A model generated the notes under the pieces. The model had not been told where the DNA came from. It saw nothing but the letters and a program-made list of their open reading frames with translations, and made no database searches. Both the position numbers and the translations under genes were made by a program. Positions 10,745 through 22,952 of a stretch of DNA of 64,000 bases are shown piece by piece. This DNA is from Allolobophora icterica (lineage: Eukaryota > Annelida > Clitellata > Crassiclitellata > Lumbricidae), in NCBI GenBank assembly GCA_963556255.1, contig OY744608.1, positions 33,639,654-33,703,653 on the forward strand. Reading direction: 5' to 3'. The first letter of the stretch is position 1. Each line of letters starts with the position of its first letter.

Positions 10745-11755
10745 GGTTCGACTGTGTTCCGTTCGGTTCTGTTATACTCCAGTCGGTTCTACTGCGCTAC
10801 TGTAATTTCTAACGTGTTTCAGTTGGCTCCAATATAGATTCGAGTCTGCTTCATTTGACGCTGCAATGACTCAGTGAGTTCTGCTGTGCTCTAATGGAAT
10901 CTGCTGTGCTCCGTTCCATTGACTCTCTTATGCCCCAGTGGCTTCTGTTGTGCTCCAGTGGACTCCAGTGCGCTCCATTGGATTCTGCTGTGTTCCAGTC
11001 TGTTCTGAGGTAGAACCCACCGAAGCCCAGTAGAACCAAGGCTTTTCCAGTACGTTCTGATGTGCTTCTTTTGGTTTTGTTAAGTTCAATTCAGTACGTT
11101 ATACTGTGTACTTTCTAATGTGCTTCTTCTGGTTCTCCATTGGGTTTTACTGTGCTCTAGAAAGTTATAATTTGCTCCAGTGGATAATACTGTGCTACAG
11201 TCCATTCTATTATACTTCAGTGGTTATGCTGTGCTCCAGTAAGTTCTAATATGCATTCTGCTAATCTTATATGGGTTCTCTTATGCCGAAGTGGGATCTG
11301 AGATGCTCCCGTGGGTTCAGCAGTGCTCTGCTGGATTCTTTAATGCTCCGTTGGGTTTTGTTTTGCTTAAGTCAGTTCAGCGATGCTCCCCTAGATTCTG
11401 TTATGCTCCATTGACTTCTGTTATGCTCCAGTCGGTTCTGCTCTGCTCCACTGCTTCTACCGAGCTGCAATGGATTCTAATGTCTTCAATTGCTTCTAAT
11501 ATACCCCATTCGGTTCTCCTACTTTAAGGTTGCTTTTATGCTCTATTAATTTCTTACATGCTCCCGTGGGTTCTACTGTACTCCAATGGGTTCTGGCGTG
11601 CTCTGATGGGTTCTGCTATGCTCCATGTGATTCTGGCATGTTCCAGTGGGATCTGTGACGCCCCAGTGTGGTCTGCGATTTCCTAGTGGGATTTGTGATG
11701 ATGCCCCAGTGGAATCTGTGGTGTTCTAGTGGGATCTCTGATGCTCCAGAAAATC
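10745..11755 (+). repeat. Diverged 20-bp minisatellite (TGTGCTCCAGTGGGTTCTG-like)
   Basis: About 1 kb of units such as TGTGCTCCAGTGG.TTCTG with a roughly 20-bp period, strongly diverged throughout. Short plus-strand frames here reflect the repeat. Confidence 0.75.
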
Positions 11756-11822
11756 GTAAGGAAAATCCGCAGACAAAGACAAAACATGAGACACAGGGCC
11801 GAAGCAGCATCTGTAGTAGCAG

Positions 11823-12471
11823 CAGTCTTGTTGTCAAGACCTTAAACCTCAAGACCAAGGCCAAGACCAAGACCTTGAACCTCGAGACCAAGACCAAGAC
11901 CAAGACCTTGAACCTCGAGACCAAGACCAAGACCAAGACTTTGAACCTCGAGACCAAGACCAAGACCAAGACTTTGAACCTCGAGACCAAGACCAAGACC
12001 AAGACTTTGAACCTCGAGACCAAGACCAAGACCAAGACTTTGAACCTCAAGACCACGACCGAGACCAAGACCCAAAAAATCACATTCACCCCAAGACTTC
12101 TTTTTCTTACAAAAAAATTGTCAGGTCGGACTACTCGCTATTTTAATGAAAACATGAGTCTTTTATTTTATTCAGGCAAATTAACTTTAAAACTGCAGAG
12201 AATTCCGATTTCGTATTTACAAAAGTCCTTCATGCAAAATGTAATTCCAAATGCCTTTTGTATTTTATAAAGAAAGAAAACCAATTCGCTCAGAATTTTC
12301 TGACCAAGACCAAGACTTTGAACCTCAAGACCAAGACCAAGACCAAGACCTTGAACCTCAAGACCAAGACCAAGACCTTGAACCTCAAGACCAAGACCAA
12401 GACCAAGACTTTTAAAAACGAACTCGAGTGCACTCGAGACCAAGACCTTGGTCTCGAGGACAACAAGTCTG
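11823..12471 (+). mobile_element. MITE with minisatellite core, family F (CAGTCTTGTTGTC), copy 1
   Basis: A 649-bp element with TIRs CAGTCTTGTTGTC (left) and GGACAACAAGTCTG (right) and a perfect 8-bp target duplication, AGTAGCAG, at 11815-11822 and 12472-12479, which is the hAT signature. Inside lie two (AAGACC)n-based tandem arrays (11850-12075 and 12300-12412, units AAGACCAAGACCTTGAACCT) around a unique AT-rich centre (12095-12298). KTKT/LGLG-type frames on both strands come from the arrays, and no transposase is present. The array end CACTCGAGACC...GGTCTCGAG can fold on itself. Confidence 0.85.
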
Positions 12472-12479
12472 AGTAGCAG

Positions 12480-13090
12480 TAAAGTCAACATAAAACAAAC
12501 ACAACATTGATACGATGCAACAAAGACAACAACGAATCAATGATCTAAATAAACAAACAACAGCAACTGTGACTGCATTAATTATTAATTAATCAAAACA
12601 TTATGATATGGTAACCAATGATAGACTGGTAGCAGTTTCTGCTTAATTAACGACGCTATGTCACAACGAATGTACTAGTAGAGTCGACCTCGTCCTTTAC
12701 CTAGGTTTGGGACAGGCACCACGCGAAAACAACAGTGGTGGAGGTTTGAATTAGTGCAACTTAGTGCTCTTAGTGCAACACAGTGCAGCCGTTGCATTGT
12801 GCAGGGACCATGAGCAAGTCGCTTGAATAAATTACAGCGGGCGCTGTCTTGCTAGCTCAGCCATTGAGCATTTGGCTGATGGGCGATGGTGAATGGCTGA
12901 TCGCCCTTAGCCACCCTGCAGGCTCTCTGGTATCGATGAGAGGGAACGAGAAAAGCAGAGGGGAAGCCCGCGTCTATCAACGTCCAATAGATCTACAGGC
13001 CTATGTATACTATATGGCTGCATTGCTTGACTGGCAAAGCTGTCGTTCCGTGTCATGCATTGCGAGTCGGATTAATCACACAGGACGCTA
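12480..13090. other. Intergenic sequence, nothing recognised
   Basis: AT-rich spacer with no supported gene, transposon end or tandem array on either strand. Confidence 0.4.
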
Positions 13091-13099
13091 TCATGCCCG

Positions 13100-13200
13100 C
13101 TGTTCCTGTCTCTGTCTCTGTCTGTCTCTGTCTCTGTATTTGTCCCTATCGCTGTCTGTCCCCAGCCTCCGCCCTGTCTCTGTGTCTCTGTCTTCTGGCA
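13100..13200 (+). repeat. (CTGT/CTCTGT)n simple repeat
   Basis: Imperfect TGTCTC/TGTC units over about 100 bp. Ser/Leu/Cys-rich frames here are repeat artefacts. Confidence 0.7.
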
Positions 13201-14410
13201 CCCGTTTGTGAAGGCTACTTATTGGTGTCTTTAAGTGCATTCGAATGCAGAGGTGACCATGCACGCCTGTGTTTAATCGTGTTTTGTATACATTTCCGCT
13301 GTTTGCATGTGTGGCTATATGTAACATGTATTGATTGCGTGCCTGTGCAATGCCAGGAGTGCAAATGTGTAAATGTATGCATGTGTAGGTAGCCTATCTA
13401 AAACCCTGTGTTAGCTAAGAGATCAGTGGTCGCGCCATCAGCCTATGAATCTTTTAGAGGTTGAGCGCGCCTCTTCCAGTCAGCATCGTTTGTGTTGGTC
13501 TATACCATTTGTCTTTGTACGGGTGTACTGTAGTGTCTATGTCTAAGAGGAGCAGTCGATTACAGAGAAGTAGCGGTGTCGGTGTGTCTTCATTAGTGCT
13601 GCTGCTGCTGCACAGGTGGCGCACTTTGTGAAGGTTAAGTGAAGCTGTTTGGTAATGCGTTTTCCCGGTACTTCAACTGTAATCGACAGTTCATAATTGT
13701 CAGACTTACTGTAAGAATCGTAAGCAAAAGGTCGTCCACTATTGCTGTGGTCTTCTGTGAGCTTCGGTCGAACTACCAATCTTAAGCTTAATTACAACTA
13801 CTTTTTAAGCTCCTTTAAAGTATAGTTTAACTACTAGTTGTTAATTTGCAGTAATTAATCACTGTTTTCTCATCAATGGTAATGTGTGTGTGTGTGTGTG
13901 TGTGTGTTTGTAAAGGAATGGGTGTTGCCAGAGGGATAAAACTAATATCCCTGACCTGAACTTTTCGACCATAACTTAAGGAATTTTGACTGGTGAACGA
14001 ATAGGATTGAACATTCCCAATACTTATAAATAGTAATTTGTGCTCAAGCGAATGCAAATTGGCAGATCCAGAAGTTGGAAAGAGGATAAAATTGACCAGA
14101 GCCTATAGTTACCGTGAGGTGAAAAATTTTGACGACTTCGTCAAGTCATTGCAACTCTTGAGGACTGAGTCCACTTTCAAGTCTTGACCTTGAGGCTTTC
14201 TGATGATCTCATCCGCCCTTTTCTGCGCAATTGCTTTTCTTGGCTTTCTTGGGTTTTTAGCTAATTTGACCACAACGAATTAGGACACCGGGCTGTTTAA
14301 ACGGATCCCATTTGATACCGTATTGATCAAGACTTAAAGCTTCACCTTTAACCTAGAGGAAGAACGTTGCCATTACACCCGAAATATCCAACCACCGTCT
14401 GTATGGCCTA
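13201..14410. other. Intergenic sequence with a short (GT)n
   Basis: The only distinct feature is (GT)n at 13881-13909. No gene was recognised on either strand. Confidence 0.4.
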
Positions 14411-14418
14411 CTCTGTAG

Positions 14419-14710
14419 CAGGGGCGCCCGCAGGCTTTGAAAAATTGGACGCACACCCCAAAAAAATTGGACGCGCACTCCTCCCGTCCCCTCCCATCCT
14501 GACCGTCCTCTGTTTCGCCGCTAGTAGTCATACACTGAAAATGACTCAGGGTAACTCATTAGACACAATTCAATTTAGATAACATCCAAATCTTTAACAT
14601 GCCGTATTGTCGTTCATAAAAAATATCCATGCTCCGCCTGAAACTTGTGTGGATTTGATCTGGTGGGTGGACGCACGTGCGTCCAGTGCATCCGCCTGCG
14701 GGCGCCCCTG
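14419..14710 (+). mobile_element. hAT-like MITE, family B, perfect TIRs and TSD
   Basis: A 292-bp element with perfect 17-bp TIRs CAGGGGCGCCCGCAGGC at both ends, flanked by an exact 8-bp duplication CTCTGTAG (14411-14418 and 14711-14718). Subterminal GGACGC(A/G)C repeats occur inside each end (about 14447-14478 and 14669-14682). It is non-coding. Intact ends and duplication suggest a fairly recent insertion. Confidence 0.9.
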
Positions 14711-14718
14711 CTCTGTAG

Positions 14719-15715
14719 ACAATGTAGTGGAGTGCTAATGGACACATAGAACTGTAAATGATTGCAGCATCTGTTTCAAGGCTCAAATAAACATGATGAA
14801 AACTGAAAAACTTCAATGGCAATCTCCCATCAGCCACATGCAACGTGGTGGTACAGATTTGCATTATTCCCTTTAGCGTGTATAGGCATGAGAACAATTA
14901 ATGGAACTCAACTTCCCCGGAAAAGGGTAAACCATTCCCGGTTCAAATTATAACCACCACAATTGGGTTTACTTTTAACCAAGGAGATCGAATACATGCA
15001 AATCTATCCATATTTGTTGACATTACGAAGTGCACTAAGTAGCTACGGCTGTTGAAAGTTGACCTATTATTTCCTCAAAGTCTGTCCTTTATACTTACTT
15101 TTGATGCTGTTCTTCACAGGATCGATCTCGTGTGCAGTGATGAAATGCCTTCTCCCATCACATCAAATGGTAGGTCATCATAACATCGTATACAAGGACT
15201 GCATTTAACTAGACATCTATGCATATATACATAGCCACTTTCCATATTCAATTCACTGTGAAAATGTTACCATTGTTACAGTTATAATGGTCATGATATT
15301 GTAGCCATGATTGTGACTAAAAATGTGAACATGAAACCATAGCATGTCGAGCCAAGGATTTACTTACAGACATTAAACTCAAATTCCACCGCGTTACAAT
15401 ATTTTCATCATTCGACACAAAAGCGGATCAATTGGTTTAATCAAGTCATGGATGCCGCCTCATTTAAGACGGTTACGCCAATGAATTGTCTTCCCCTTTA
15501 AACCGGTTTTGGCAAGTTACCTTAAGAATTGCAGAATAAACAACAACCATGATTTTGTTAAAGAAAGCAAATAGAGGAAAACAGGAAACCTTACAAATAG
15601 CTCCAAATTATTATATATTAATAATAACCTGTGATAATAACGCAGTGATAATAAGCTATGATAATAAAATAAACGCAGTTGGAAGCTACTGAGCGATTAG
15701 AGCCAGATTATTAAA
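14719..15715. other. Intergenic sequence, nothing recognised
   Basis: AT-rich. No supported gene, array or transposon ends. Confidence 0.4.
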
Positions 15716-16130
15716 AGCTATGGAGGAAATATTTCAAAGACTTCCTCGGTCGCACTTCGTCCTCGACATAAGATGATCCCAGATTCCAAGTCCGTGACCA
15801 TGAGCCAGATTCGTCAATCGATCGCATCTCCCCACCCACTGAACAAGAGGTGACGGATGAGGTTCCCCGTCTGGGGAACAGGAAGGCTCTCTCTATCTGC
15901 CGCATATCAGCTGAAATGCTTACAGCGGAGGGCGAGGTTCAGCCGCGCTTTACAAGGGGAGTCTGTCATGGAAGTCTGCCTCGGTGCCGAGTGACTGGAC
16001 GAGTCTGGACCAGAGGAATTATGATTTCTTTATACAAGGTCAAAGGCAGCATCCGCAGGGATTGCGGCATTTCCTTTCTGTAGATTCTCGGCACGGTCTT
16101 TGCTGGTCTTCTGCTGTTAAACGCAACGAG
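15716..16130 (+). pseudogene. LINE reverse transcriptase fragment, decayed
   Basis: Plus-strand frames decode to the N-terminal part of a LINE reverse transcriptase. L-W-R-K-Y-F-K-D-F-L near 15718 is followed by the EV-rich linker and PRLGNRKA.SICRISAEMLTAEGEV (about 15860-15935), then DWT/VWTRGIMISLYKVKGS.RRDCG (about 16005-16070) and, after a stop, LGTVFAGLLLLNATR. These correspond to the usual K-A-x-G-I...A-E-M-L, D-W-x-x-G-x-I-x-P-L-x-K-G-K-G and YRGI...GKV blocks. Frameshifts and stops interrupt it. The catalytic YxDD region is absent, so it is a truncated relic. Confidence 0.65.
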
Positions 16131-16440
16131 ATATCTGCTTCAGGAACTAACGAAATGCAAAAAGTCGATAACTGTTCTGCCAGAGCCAATCGAGATTCAA
16201 GTCCATCAGATAATCATTCAATCATTCCATGACCCGCTTTTCGTACTCATTCTCAAGGACGTAGCCAGACTTAAATTCAGGAGGAGGCAACTCCGGGAGA
16301 CATCCAGATGTAGTAAGGGTGCGAAGGTATAATCCACGGAAAATTTTTGAAATCTAAACAAGCAAGAGGAGGCAACTTGCCTCAATTTGGCTACACCTAT
16401 GCTCATTCTGTCTATAATTTTCCCGCAAACAACACGAGGT
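16131..16440. other. Spacer between LINE fragment and SINE
   Basis: No gene or element end recognised. The left part may be further-decayed LINE sequence. Confidence 0.35.
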
Positions 16441-16444
16441 GGCC

Positions 16445-16657
16445 TAAATCGGACTTGGACCTCTTTTGGACTACTCTCTGGAAAACCCCGTGATTTGGTT
16501 TGGCCTTCTGGAAATCGGACTTGGACCTCTTTTGGATTACTCCCTGGAGACCCCCTCTGATCTGACGTAGCGCTCGTGAATAGGCTGGTGTCCTGCGCTT
16601 GGCCTTCGAGTGGCGCTTTAGAAGTTTGGAGATTACGATTACGATTACGATTAAATC
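16445..16657 (+). mobile_element. SINE-like dispersed element, family X, copy 1
   Basis: It contains an internal direct repeat (AAATCGGACTTGGACCTCTT at 16445 and 16512) and a conserved tail AGCGCTCGTGAATAGGCTGG...TGCGCTTGGC...GTGGCGCTTTAGAAGTTTGG, and ends in (GATTAC)n. The same tail occurs at 18965, 27958 and 46087 in this window, all in plus orientation. It is non-coding, and no clear RNA polymerase III boxes were identified. Confidence 0.65.
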
Positions 16658-16769
16658 AGATGCTACATACATTAAAGCTGTTAGCCATACTGTTACTGGA
16701 AGCGGAGTTTTGTATACGCCCTCTCATTTCCTCAAATGTCAAGGCATTAATGTGTATGATGAAGCCGTG

Positions 16770-16771
<2 letters not shown>

Positions 16772-16809
<38 letters not shown>
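16772..16809 (+). repeat. (TA)n microsatellite
   Basis: About 38 bp of alternating TA followed by ATATAGCATATA variants. Confidence 0.9.
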
Positions 16810-16815
<6 letters not shown>

Positions 16816-16845
16816 GAATATATAGCATATATAGCATATATATAG

Positions 16846-17065
16846 TAAGGTAGATGAGACGCAAAATCGACTAATCGAGAAAACTGTTGTATACACACTG
16901 CGCCCCAGGGCACACAATAGAATTATACCTAATGCTGACTCTTTAGCTCGCAAAACCTTTGTCATTCGAATGTTATATGCTTAAATTAATTTTATGAACT
17001 ATGTACACCAAAATGCGGTTACCAGTTGGTTTTTGAATAAAGGATATACTTACTTACTTACAGCA
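16846..17065 (+). mobile_element. Retroelement 3' end with (ACTT)n tail
   Basis: It ends in TGAATAAAGGATATACTTACTTACTTAC. The AATAAAGGATATACTTACTT junction is the reverse complement of those at 5196 and 25275, marking a third copy of that element in the opposite orientation. Confidence 0.45.
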
Positions 17066-17494
17066 ATCCATGAACAGTGCGCCTTTTTTCCATCTCATTC
17101 ACCGACTCATAAATTATGTAGGGCTGAGTGAGCATCAGATGAAAGGTCACTCTTCCAAGCAGTGGATATATAAGGCCAACTGCATGGAAGGCAGAACATT
17201 TCCATTTGACATTACAAAGCAGGAGTCTCAACACGCATTTACACAGAATGCAACATGGGTCAAACGCCATGTCATCGGACAGATGCCAGAAGTGGGCTAC
17301 TTAGGTTTCAAGTTCAAGTATATAGACCTATAAGTAGGCCTATACTTAGGTTATAACGCAAGGACAAGTGGCTACTGCGAAAGCTTGAGAATATCGGTTG
17401 AATAGTTAGGACGAAATAAAACGTGTGTACTTTCACATACATGTATAATGCCACAAGACAGATAGGCCCTACATTCATTTAGAATTGCTCTTGA
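17066..17494. other. Spacer, nothing recognised
   Basis: No supported gene, array or transposon end; only short chance reading frames occur. Confidence 0.35.
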
Positions 17495-17556
17495 GAAATG
17501 TGCTGCGATCCTAATCTATGCGGCTGAGCCGTGCCTTCTCTGTGGCTGCCCCAAGA
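17495..17556 (+). pseudogene. LINE ORF2 C-terminus, left half of a split copy
   Basis: The frame ends ...LSRAFSVAAPR directly before the inserted element. RAFSVAAPRLWN.LP is the usual conserved block near the C-terminus of CR1/L2-type LINE ORF2 proteins. The right half resumes at 18445. Confidence 0.6.
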
Positions 17557-18444
<888 letters not shown>

Positions 18445-18588
18445 ATGGGCTCTCTACAACGCTCCACCAAATACTGACTGGTATTTCACCTAGTTTCTTA
18501 CTGTCCTCAAAACTCCGTTGTTCGACCGTGATTGGGCTGGGAGGGCTCCTGAGTAGGCAATCTTGAAGGGGCGCTATATAAAAACTGC
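18445..18588 (+). pseudogene. LINE ORF2 C-terminus, right half of a split copy
   Basis: After the inserted element the sequence resumes with (N)GLSTTL..., then in a shifted frame ...RDWAGRAPE followed by TAG, and a 3' UTR containing GGGCGCTATATAAAAACTG. This matches the end of the LINE copy at 46294 (RAWAGSASE stop, then GAGCGTGCTATATTA). An (AAT)n tract forms the tail. Confidence 0.6.
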
Positions 18589-18722
<134 letters not shown>

Positions 18723-18964
18723 TTTCCCTCTCTCGAATCCTGAGGAATAGAGGCCGTTCCAGATGATTTGCATATTTTAATTAATATTTAAGTCCCCAAG
18801 GGATCATATGTACCTTGGGGCAAAAAAATAAAAATAAAAAAATAAAATAATAATAATAATAATAATACAATCCTCCACCTTCAAAGCTTTTCGTCCTCAA
18901 CAAAACCCGCCTTAGCAGCTCCTCCGCCTCTTCTCTTTGGACTCTTCTATTTTGACTCTGTTGC
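18723..18964. other. Spacer with short A/T-rich repeat
   Basis: AAAAATAAAA and (AAT)n at 18823-18866. No gene. Confidence 0.4.
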
Positions 18965-19096
18965 AACCGGACTCGGACCCTTCACTTGACACTCTTCTGA
19001 CGTGACGCAGCGCTTGTGAATAAGCTGGTGCCCTGCGCTTAGCTTTAGAGTAGCGCTTTAGAAATTTTGAGTTTACGATTATTATGATTATGATCT
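18965..19096 (+). mobile_element. SINE-like family X, copy 2
   Basis: It carries the family tail GACGCAGCGCTTGTGAATAAGCTGG...AGTAGCGCTTTAGAAATTTTG and ends in GATTATTATGATTATGA. It is more diverged than copy 1. Confidence 0.6.
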
Positions 19097-19775
19097 TGTC
19101 AGTGATATTTGATCCATGAGTTTTAATAACACGAATTGTGCTATAATAATATAGCTATAAGAAAATTTATATGGCGCCGCAGAATATTGCTCGAGGCATC
19201 AGACTATATGGTCGCTGTTAAGCAAAGTCGGCGTGTGTGACTAAAATCTTTTAGGGTTAGTATGGTCGACAGTCAAGATCGAAATCCGAGCATACGCAGA
19301 AAGAGCTTAAGGAGGAGATGAGTGTAGAAACAGATAAAATTTTCATTAAGACCTTAAGGCTAACATGATGGAAAAGCACGTCCATCAAGAGCTGTCATTG
19401 TCCTCAATATACAAACAGACTGAGACAGGCAGAGGACAATGTCAAATAGTAACAAAACCCTTGGGATCAGCATAGCATGCAGACGGTGAGGCTAACTGAA
19501 TTGTACGCTTAAAACCTTGAAGCTTATTATTCTCTTTTCTGTTGGTAGCCAATGCACCGATTATAAGACCAAAGATTATGGTTATTATTTTGGGTCTTTT
19601 AGTGATGGCTCTGAACAGGGCGTTTTGAAACCTTCAAGGCTGCATCAACTTACCCTTTGAAATATCAGTGACAGTCGGGTTACAATCTTCAACAAGAATA
19701 TAGAGAACAGGACATTTTTTCTAGACAAGCCATGACTACTGCTTCCGCTAATATATACTAAAACCCACTACTATT
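19097..19775. other. Intergenic sequence, nothing recognised
   Basis: No supported gene, tandem array or transposon ends on either strand. Confidence 0.4.
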
Positions 19776-19902
19776 ACAAGTAGTATTTGTGGTAGCAGCA
19801 GCAGCAGTAGTATCAGCATCAGCAGCAGCAGCAGTAATAGTAGTGGAAGTAGTAGTAGTAGTAGCAGCAGCAGTGGTAGTAGTGGTGGTAGTAGTAGTAT
19901 TT
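19776..19902 (+). repeat. Imperfect (AGY)n trinucleotide repeat
   Basis: AGT and AGC triplets over about 125 bp. Ala/Val and Thr-rich frames are artefacts. Confidence 0.85.
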
Positions 19903-19975
19903 ATGAAGGTGCACATGTGGCATAAATGTAATAATGCAATGCTAAATAATAAGATGCCAAATATACAATGTGTCC

Positions 19976-20325
19976 TTCGTCTTTCTTCTTCTTCTTCTTC
20001 TTCGCGTATTTCTTCGTGAATCTTTGTTTTTCTGGTTCCTCTTCTCGGTGTTCTTTTTGTTCTTCTTCGTATTTTTCTTCTTTGCATTTGTTTTTCTTCG
20101 CATTTTTCTTCTTCGTATTTTTCTTCTTCTATTTCTTCTTTCCAATCATCTCCTTCTCCATCGCATTCTCCTTCTTCCTTCTGTTCTTCTTCGCATTCTT
20201 CCATTTCGCATTCTTTCTCTTCTTCATTCTTACTGTTCTTCTTTTTCTATTCACATTCTTCTTTCTATCTTCTTCTTTCTATTCTTGTTTTTCTTTTTCT
20301 TCGCATTCTTCTTCTTCGCCATGCA
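19976..20325 (+). repeat. Polypyrimidine (TTC)-rich tract
   Basis: About 350 bp of TTC/TTCTT units with interspersed GCATTC. Phe/Leu-rich and Glu/Lys-rich frames on the two strands are artefacts. Confidence 0.85.
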
Positions 20326-20975
20326 TTGTCCAATTGTCATAGAGGATTGTGATAACATATTGACACCCCAGCATAACATTGGAGAATTTCAACACCTTAG
20401 AATCAAAACAATGTTTTTCTGTTTTGATTATTATATTGGAATTTAAATATAATGCATATTTATGTACATATGTATGCATCTTCTCCTCTATTTCTCTCAT
20501 CATCATTCCCCAATCTATTTAAAATGCAAATATGAATCAGGTGTTCTTATTGCGATTTGAAATGACAGTTTTATTTATTTTTGACTAGGTAGAAAAGAGT
20601 CTGAAAGAAACGAAAGCATTCCAACAAATGAGATAAGAATGAATTACCTATCTGAGGCAAGTATTTCAAAACAAGCATTCAATATCTGTCGTGGTTGAGT
20701 TCATTCCTTTAAGGAAGCACTAGGACAGTTATTCCGTGTCCACACGGTCTGACGGGTTCATGATCTTACATTGTCTTTCATAGGGTTCCATCTTAGAGTT
20801 CTACTTCATAGTTCAAACCCTTTACCTCTGTGAATTAAACCTAATTCTTGGGAAGGGGTTACGACTGCCTGCACATGTCCATGGCACTCAGCTGTATGTG
20901 CTATCTCGTTAGTGCAGAAAATATTTTGAGAGATCAGGAGTGCTTGATGTCTGGATTTCGTAATAAATGACTTCA
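20326..20975. other. Intergenic sequence, nothing recognised
   Basis: AT-rich spacer without supported features. Confidence 0.4.
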
Positions 20976-20986
20976 TTTCCACCAAT

Positions 20987-21277
20987 AGGGGTGCTCGATA
21001 GTGTAGTGGTTAGCGCGCTGGACTGTAAGTCGAGAGGTCGGGAGTTCAAATCCCTGCCAGGGCAGAAATTTGGTTCGGGATTTCTGTTCCACCTGCACCC
21101 CCTAGCCAACTCAGCTATGATGAGTACACTACCCGTGCACTGTCGGTGGGAAGATGAGACGGTGAGGGAGAGGATCGGCCACCCGCCCTCATATGCCGAG
21201 GCCAAGAAAATGAAGTCGCTAACACTTCATACCCATAGCTGCCTCAGGGCTAGCTTAAGGGACTGTTCTTCTTCTTC
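20987..21277 (+). mobile_element. tRNA-derived SINE, family T, young copy with 11-bp TSD
   Basis: The head is tRNA-like. An A-box-like TAGTGTAGTGG (about 21000) and a B-box-like AGTTCAAATCC (about 21044) are spaced as in RNA polymerase III internal promoters, and CTGTAAG sits where the anticodon loop would be. A non-tRNA body follows, with conserved CACCCCCTAG.., ATGAGTACACT, GTCGGTGGGAAGAT and AACACTTCATACCCAT blocks, then a (TTC)n tail. TTTCCACCAAT flanks both ends (20976-20986 and 21278-21288), an 11-bp target duplication. It is not a functional tRNA: the acceptor and 3' parts run into the SINE body. Confidence 0.85.
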
Positions 21278-21353
21278 TTTCCACCAATGGTAAAAAAATA
21301 AACAATACACGTCATCATCATCTTCTATCTTCTTGTCTCCTTCTTCTCCTTGT

Positions 21354-21567
<214 letters not shown>

Positions 21568-21837
21568 TCAACTGCAGTGCTTTCCACTGAAAGCCGAACT
21601 TTTTGTCGTCCTCATGGAATTGTTCAGCTATTGAGCCATACCACGACCACCATCACCAAAGACGTTAACCATACCGGTAAAGGTCCGGTATACATGTTGT
21701 CTCCTCAACCTGACCCTCGGATTTTTATCTGGCATCGAAATTGAGCAATAACCTGTCTCTTATGGACTTGAGTTGATACATTCTATTCAGTTCTGCCGTT
21801 ACATTCGATTCGCTCCTCAATGGTTTGTTGTATTAAT
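21568..21837. other. Spacer, nothing recognised
   Basis: No supported features. Confidence 0.35.
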
Positions 21838-22952
21838 TTCTTATCTAGGCCTGTGTCCATCCTGTATTCTTTTCTTGTCTAGACCTATGTCAATCTTGAA
21901 TTCTTTTCTTATCTAGACCTATGTCCATCTTGAATTCTTTTCTTATCTAGACCTACGTCCATCCTGTATTCTTTTCTTGTCTAGACCTATGTCAATCTGG
22001 TGTTCTTTTCTTGTCTAGACCTATGTCAATCTTGAATTCTTTTCTTATCTAGACCTATGTCCATCTTGAATTCTTTTCTTATCTAGACCTACGTCCATCT
22101 TGTAAGCTTTTCTTGTCTAGACCTACGTCCATCTTGAATTCTTTTGTTATCTAGATCTATGTCCATCTTGTATACTTTTCTTATCTGAACCTATGTCCAT
22201 CTTCTATACTTTTCTTATCTAGACCTACGTCCATCTTGTAAGCTTTTCTTGTCTAGACCTATGTCCATCTTCAATTCTTTTGTTATCTAGACCTATGTCC
22301 ATCTTGTATACTTTTCTTATCTGAACCTATGTCCATCTTCTATACTTTTCTTATCTAGACCTACGTCCATCTTGTAAGCTTTTCTTGTCTAGACCTATGT
22401 CCATCTTGAATTCTTTTGTTATCTAGACCTATGTCCATCTTGTATACTTTTCTTATCTGAACCTATGTCCATCTTCTATACTTTTCTTATCTAGACCTAC
22501 GTCCATCTTGTATAGATTTTCTTGTCTAGACCTATGTCCATCTTGAATTCTTTTCTTATCTAGACCTATGTCCATCTTGTATACTTTTCTTATCTGAACC
22601 TATGTCCATCTTCTATACTTTTCTTATCTAGACCTACGTCCATCTTGTAAGCTTTTCTTGTCTAGACCTATGTCCATCTTGAATTCTTTTCTTATCTAGA
22701 CCTATGTCCATCTTGTATACTTTTCTTATCTGAACCTATGTCCATCTTCTATACTTTTCTTATCTAGACCTACGTCCATCTTGTAAGCTTTTCTTGTCTA
22801 GACCTATGTCCATCTTGAATTCTTTTCTTATCTAGACCTATGTCCATCTTGTATACTTTTCTTTTCTGAACCTATGTCCATCTTCTATACTTTTCTTATC
22901 TAGACCTACGTCCATCTTGTAAGCTTTTCTTGTCTAGACCTATGTCCATCTT
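21838..22952 (+). repeat. 34-bp minisatellite with four-unit higher-order repeat
   Basis: Units of about 34 bp share CTTTTCTTATCTAGACCTA and GTCCATCTT. From about 22096 four variants recur in fixed order, with starts GTAAGC, GAATTC, GTATAC (this one has TCTGAACC instead of TCTAGACC) and CTATAC, giving a 136-bp higher-order unit repeated roughly six times. The left 250 bp is a less ordered mix (CCTGTATTC, CTGGTGTTC variants). It is non-coding in all frames. Confidence 0.9.

Noticed and set aside
11668..12476. Lys-Thr and Gly-Leu repeat frames on both strands
   Set aside because: Translation of the (AAGACC)n arrays inside a MITE; the same frames occur in each copy.
19968..20446. Phe/Leu-rich frames resembling membrane proteins
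   Set aside because: Caused by a TTC-rich polypyrimidine tract; the opposite strand gives an equally artificial Glu/Lys frame.
20997..21072. Functional tRNA gene (Tyr-like anticodon)
   Set aside because: It is the head of a SINE with related copies, a non-tRNA body, a (TTC)n tail and a target duplication.
22099..22950. CRISPR-like array
   Set aside because: The 34-bp units are contiguous with no unique spacers and the DNA is eukaryotic; it is a minisatellite.
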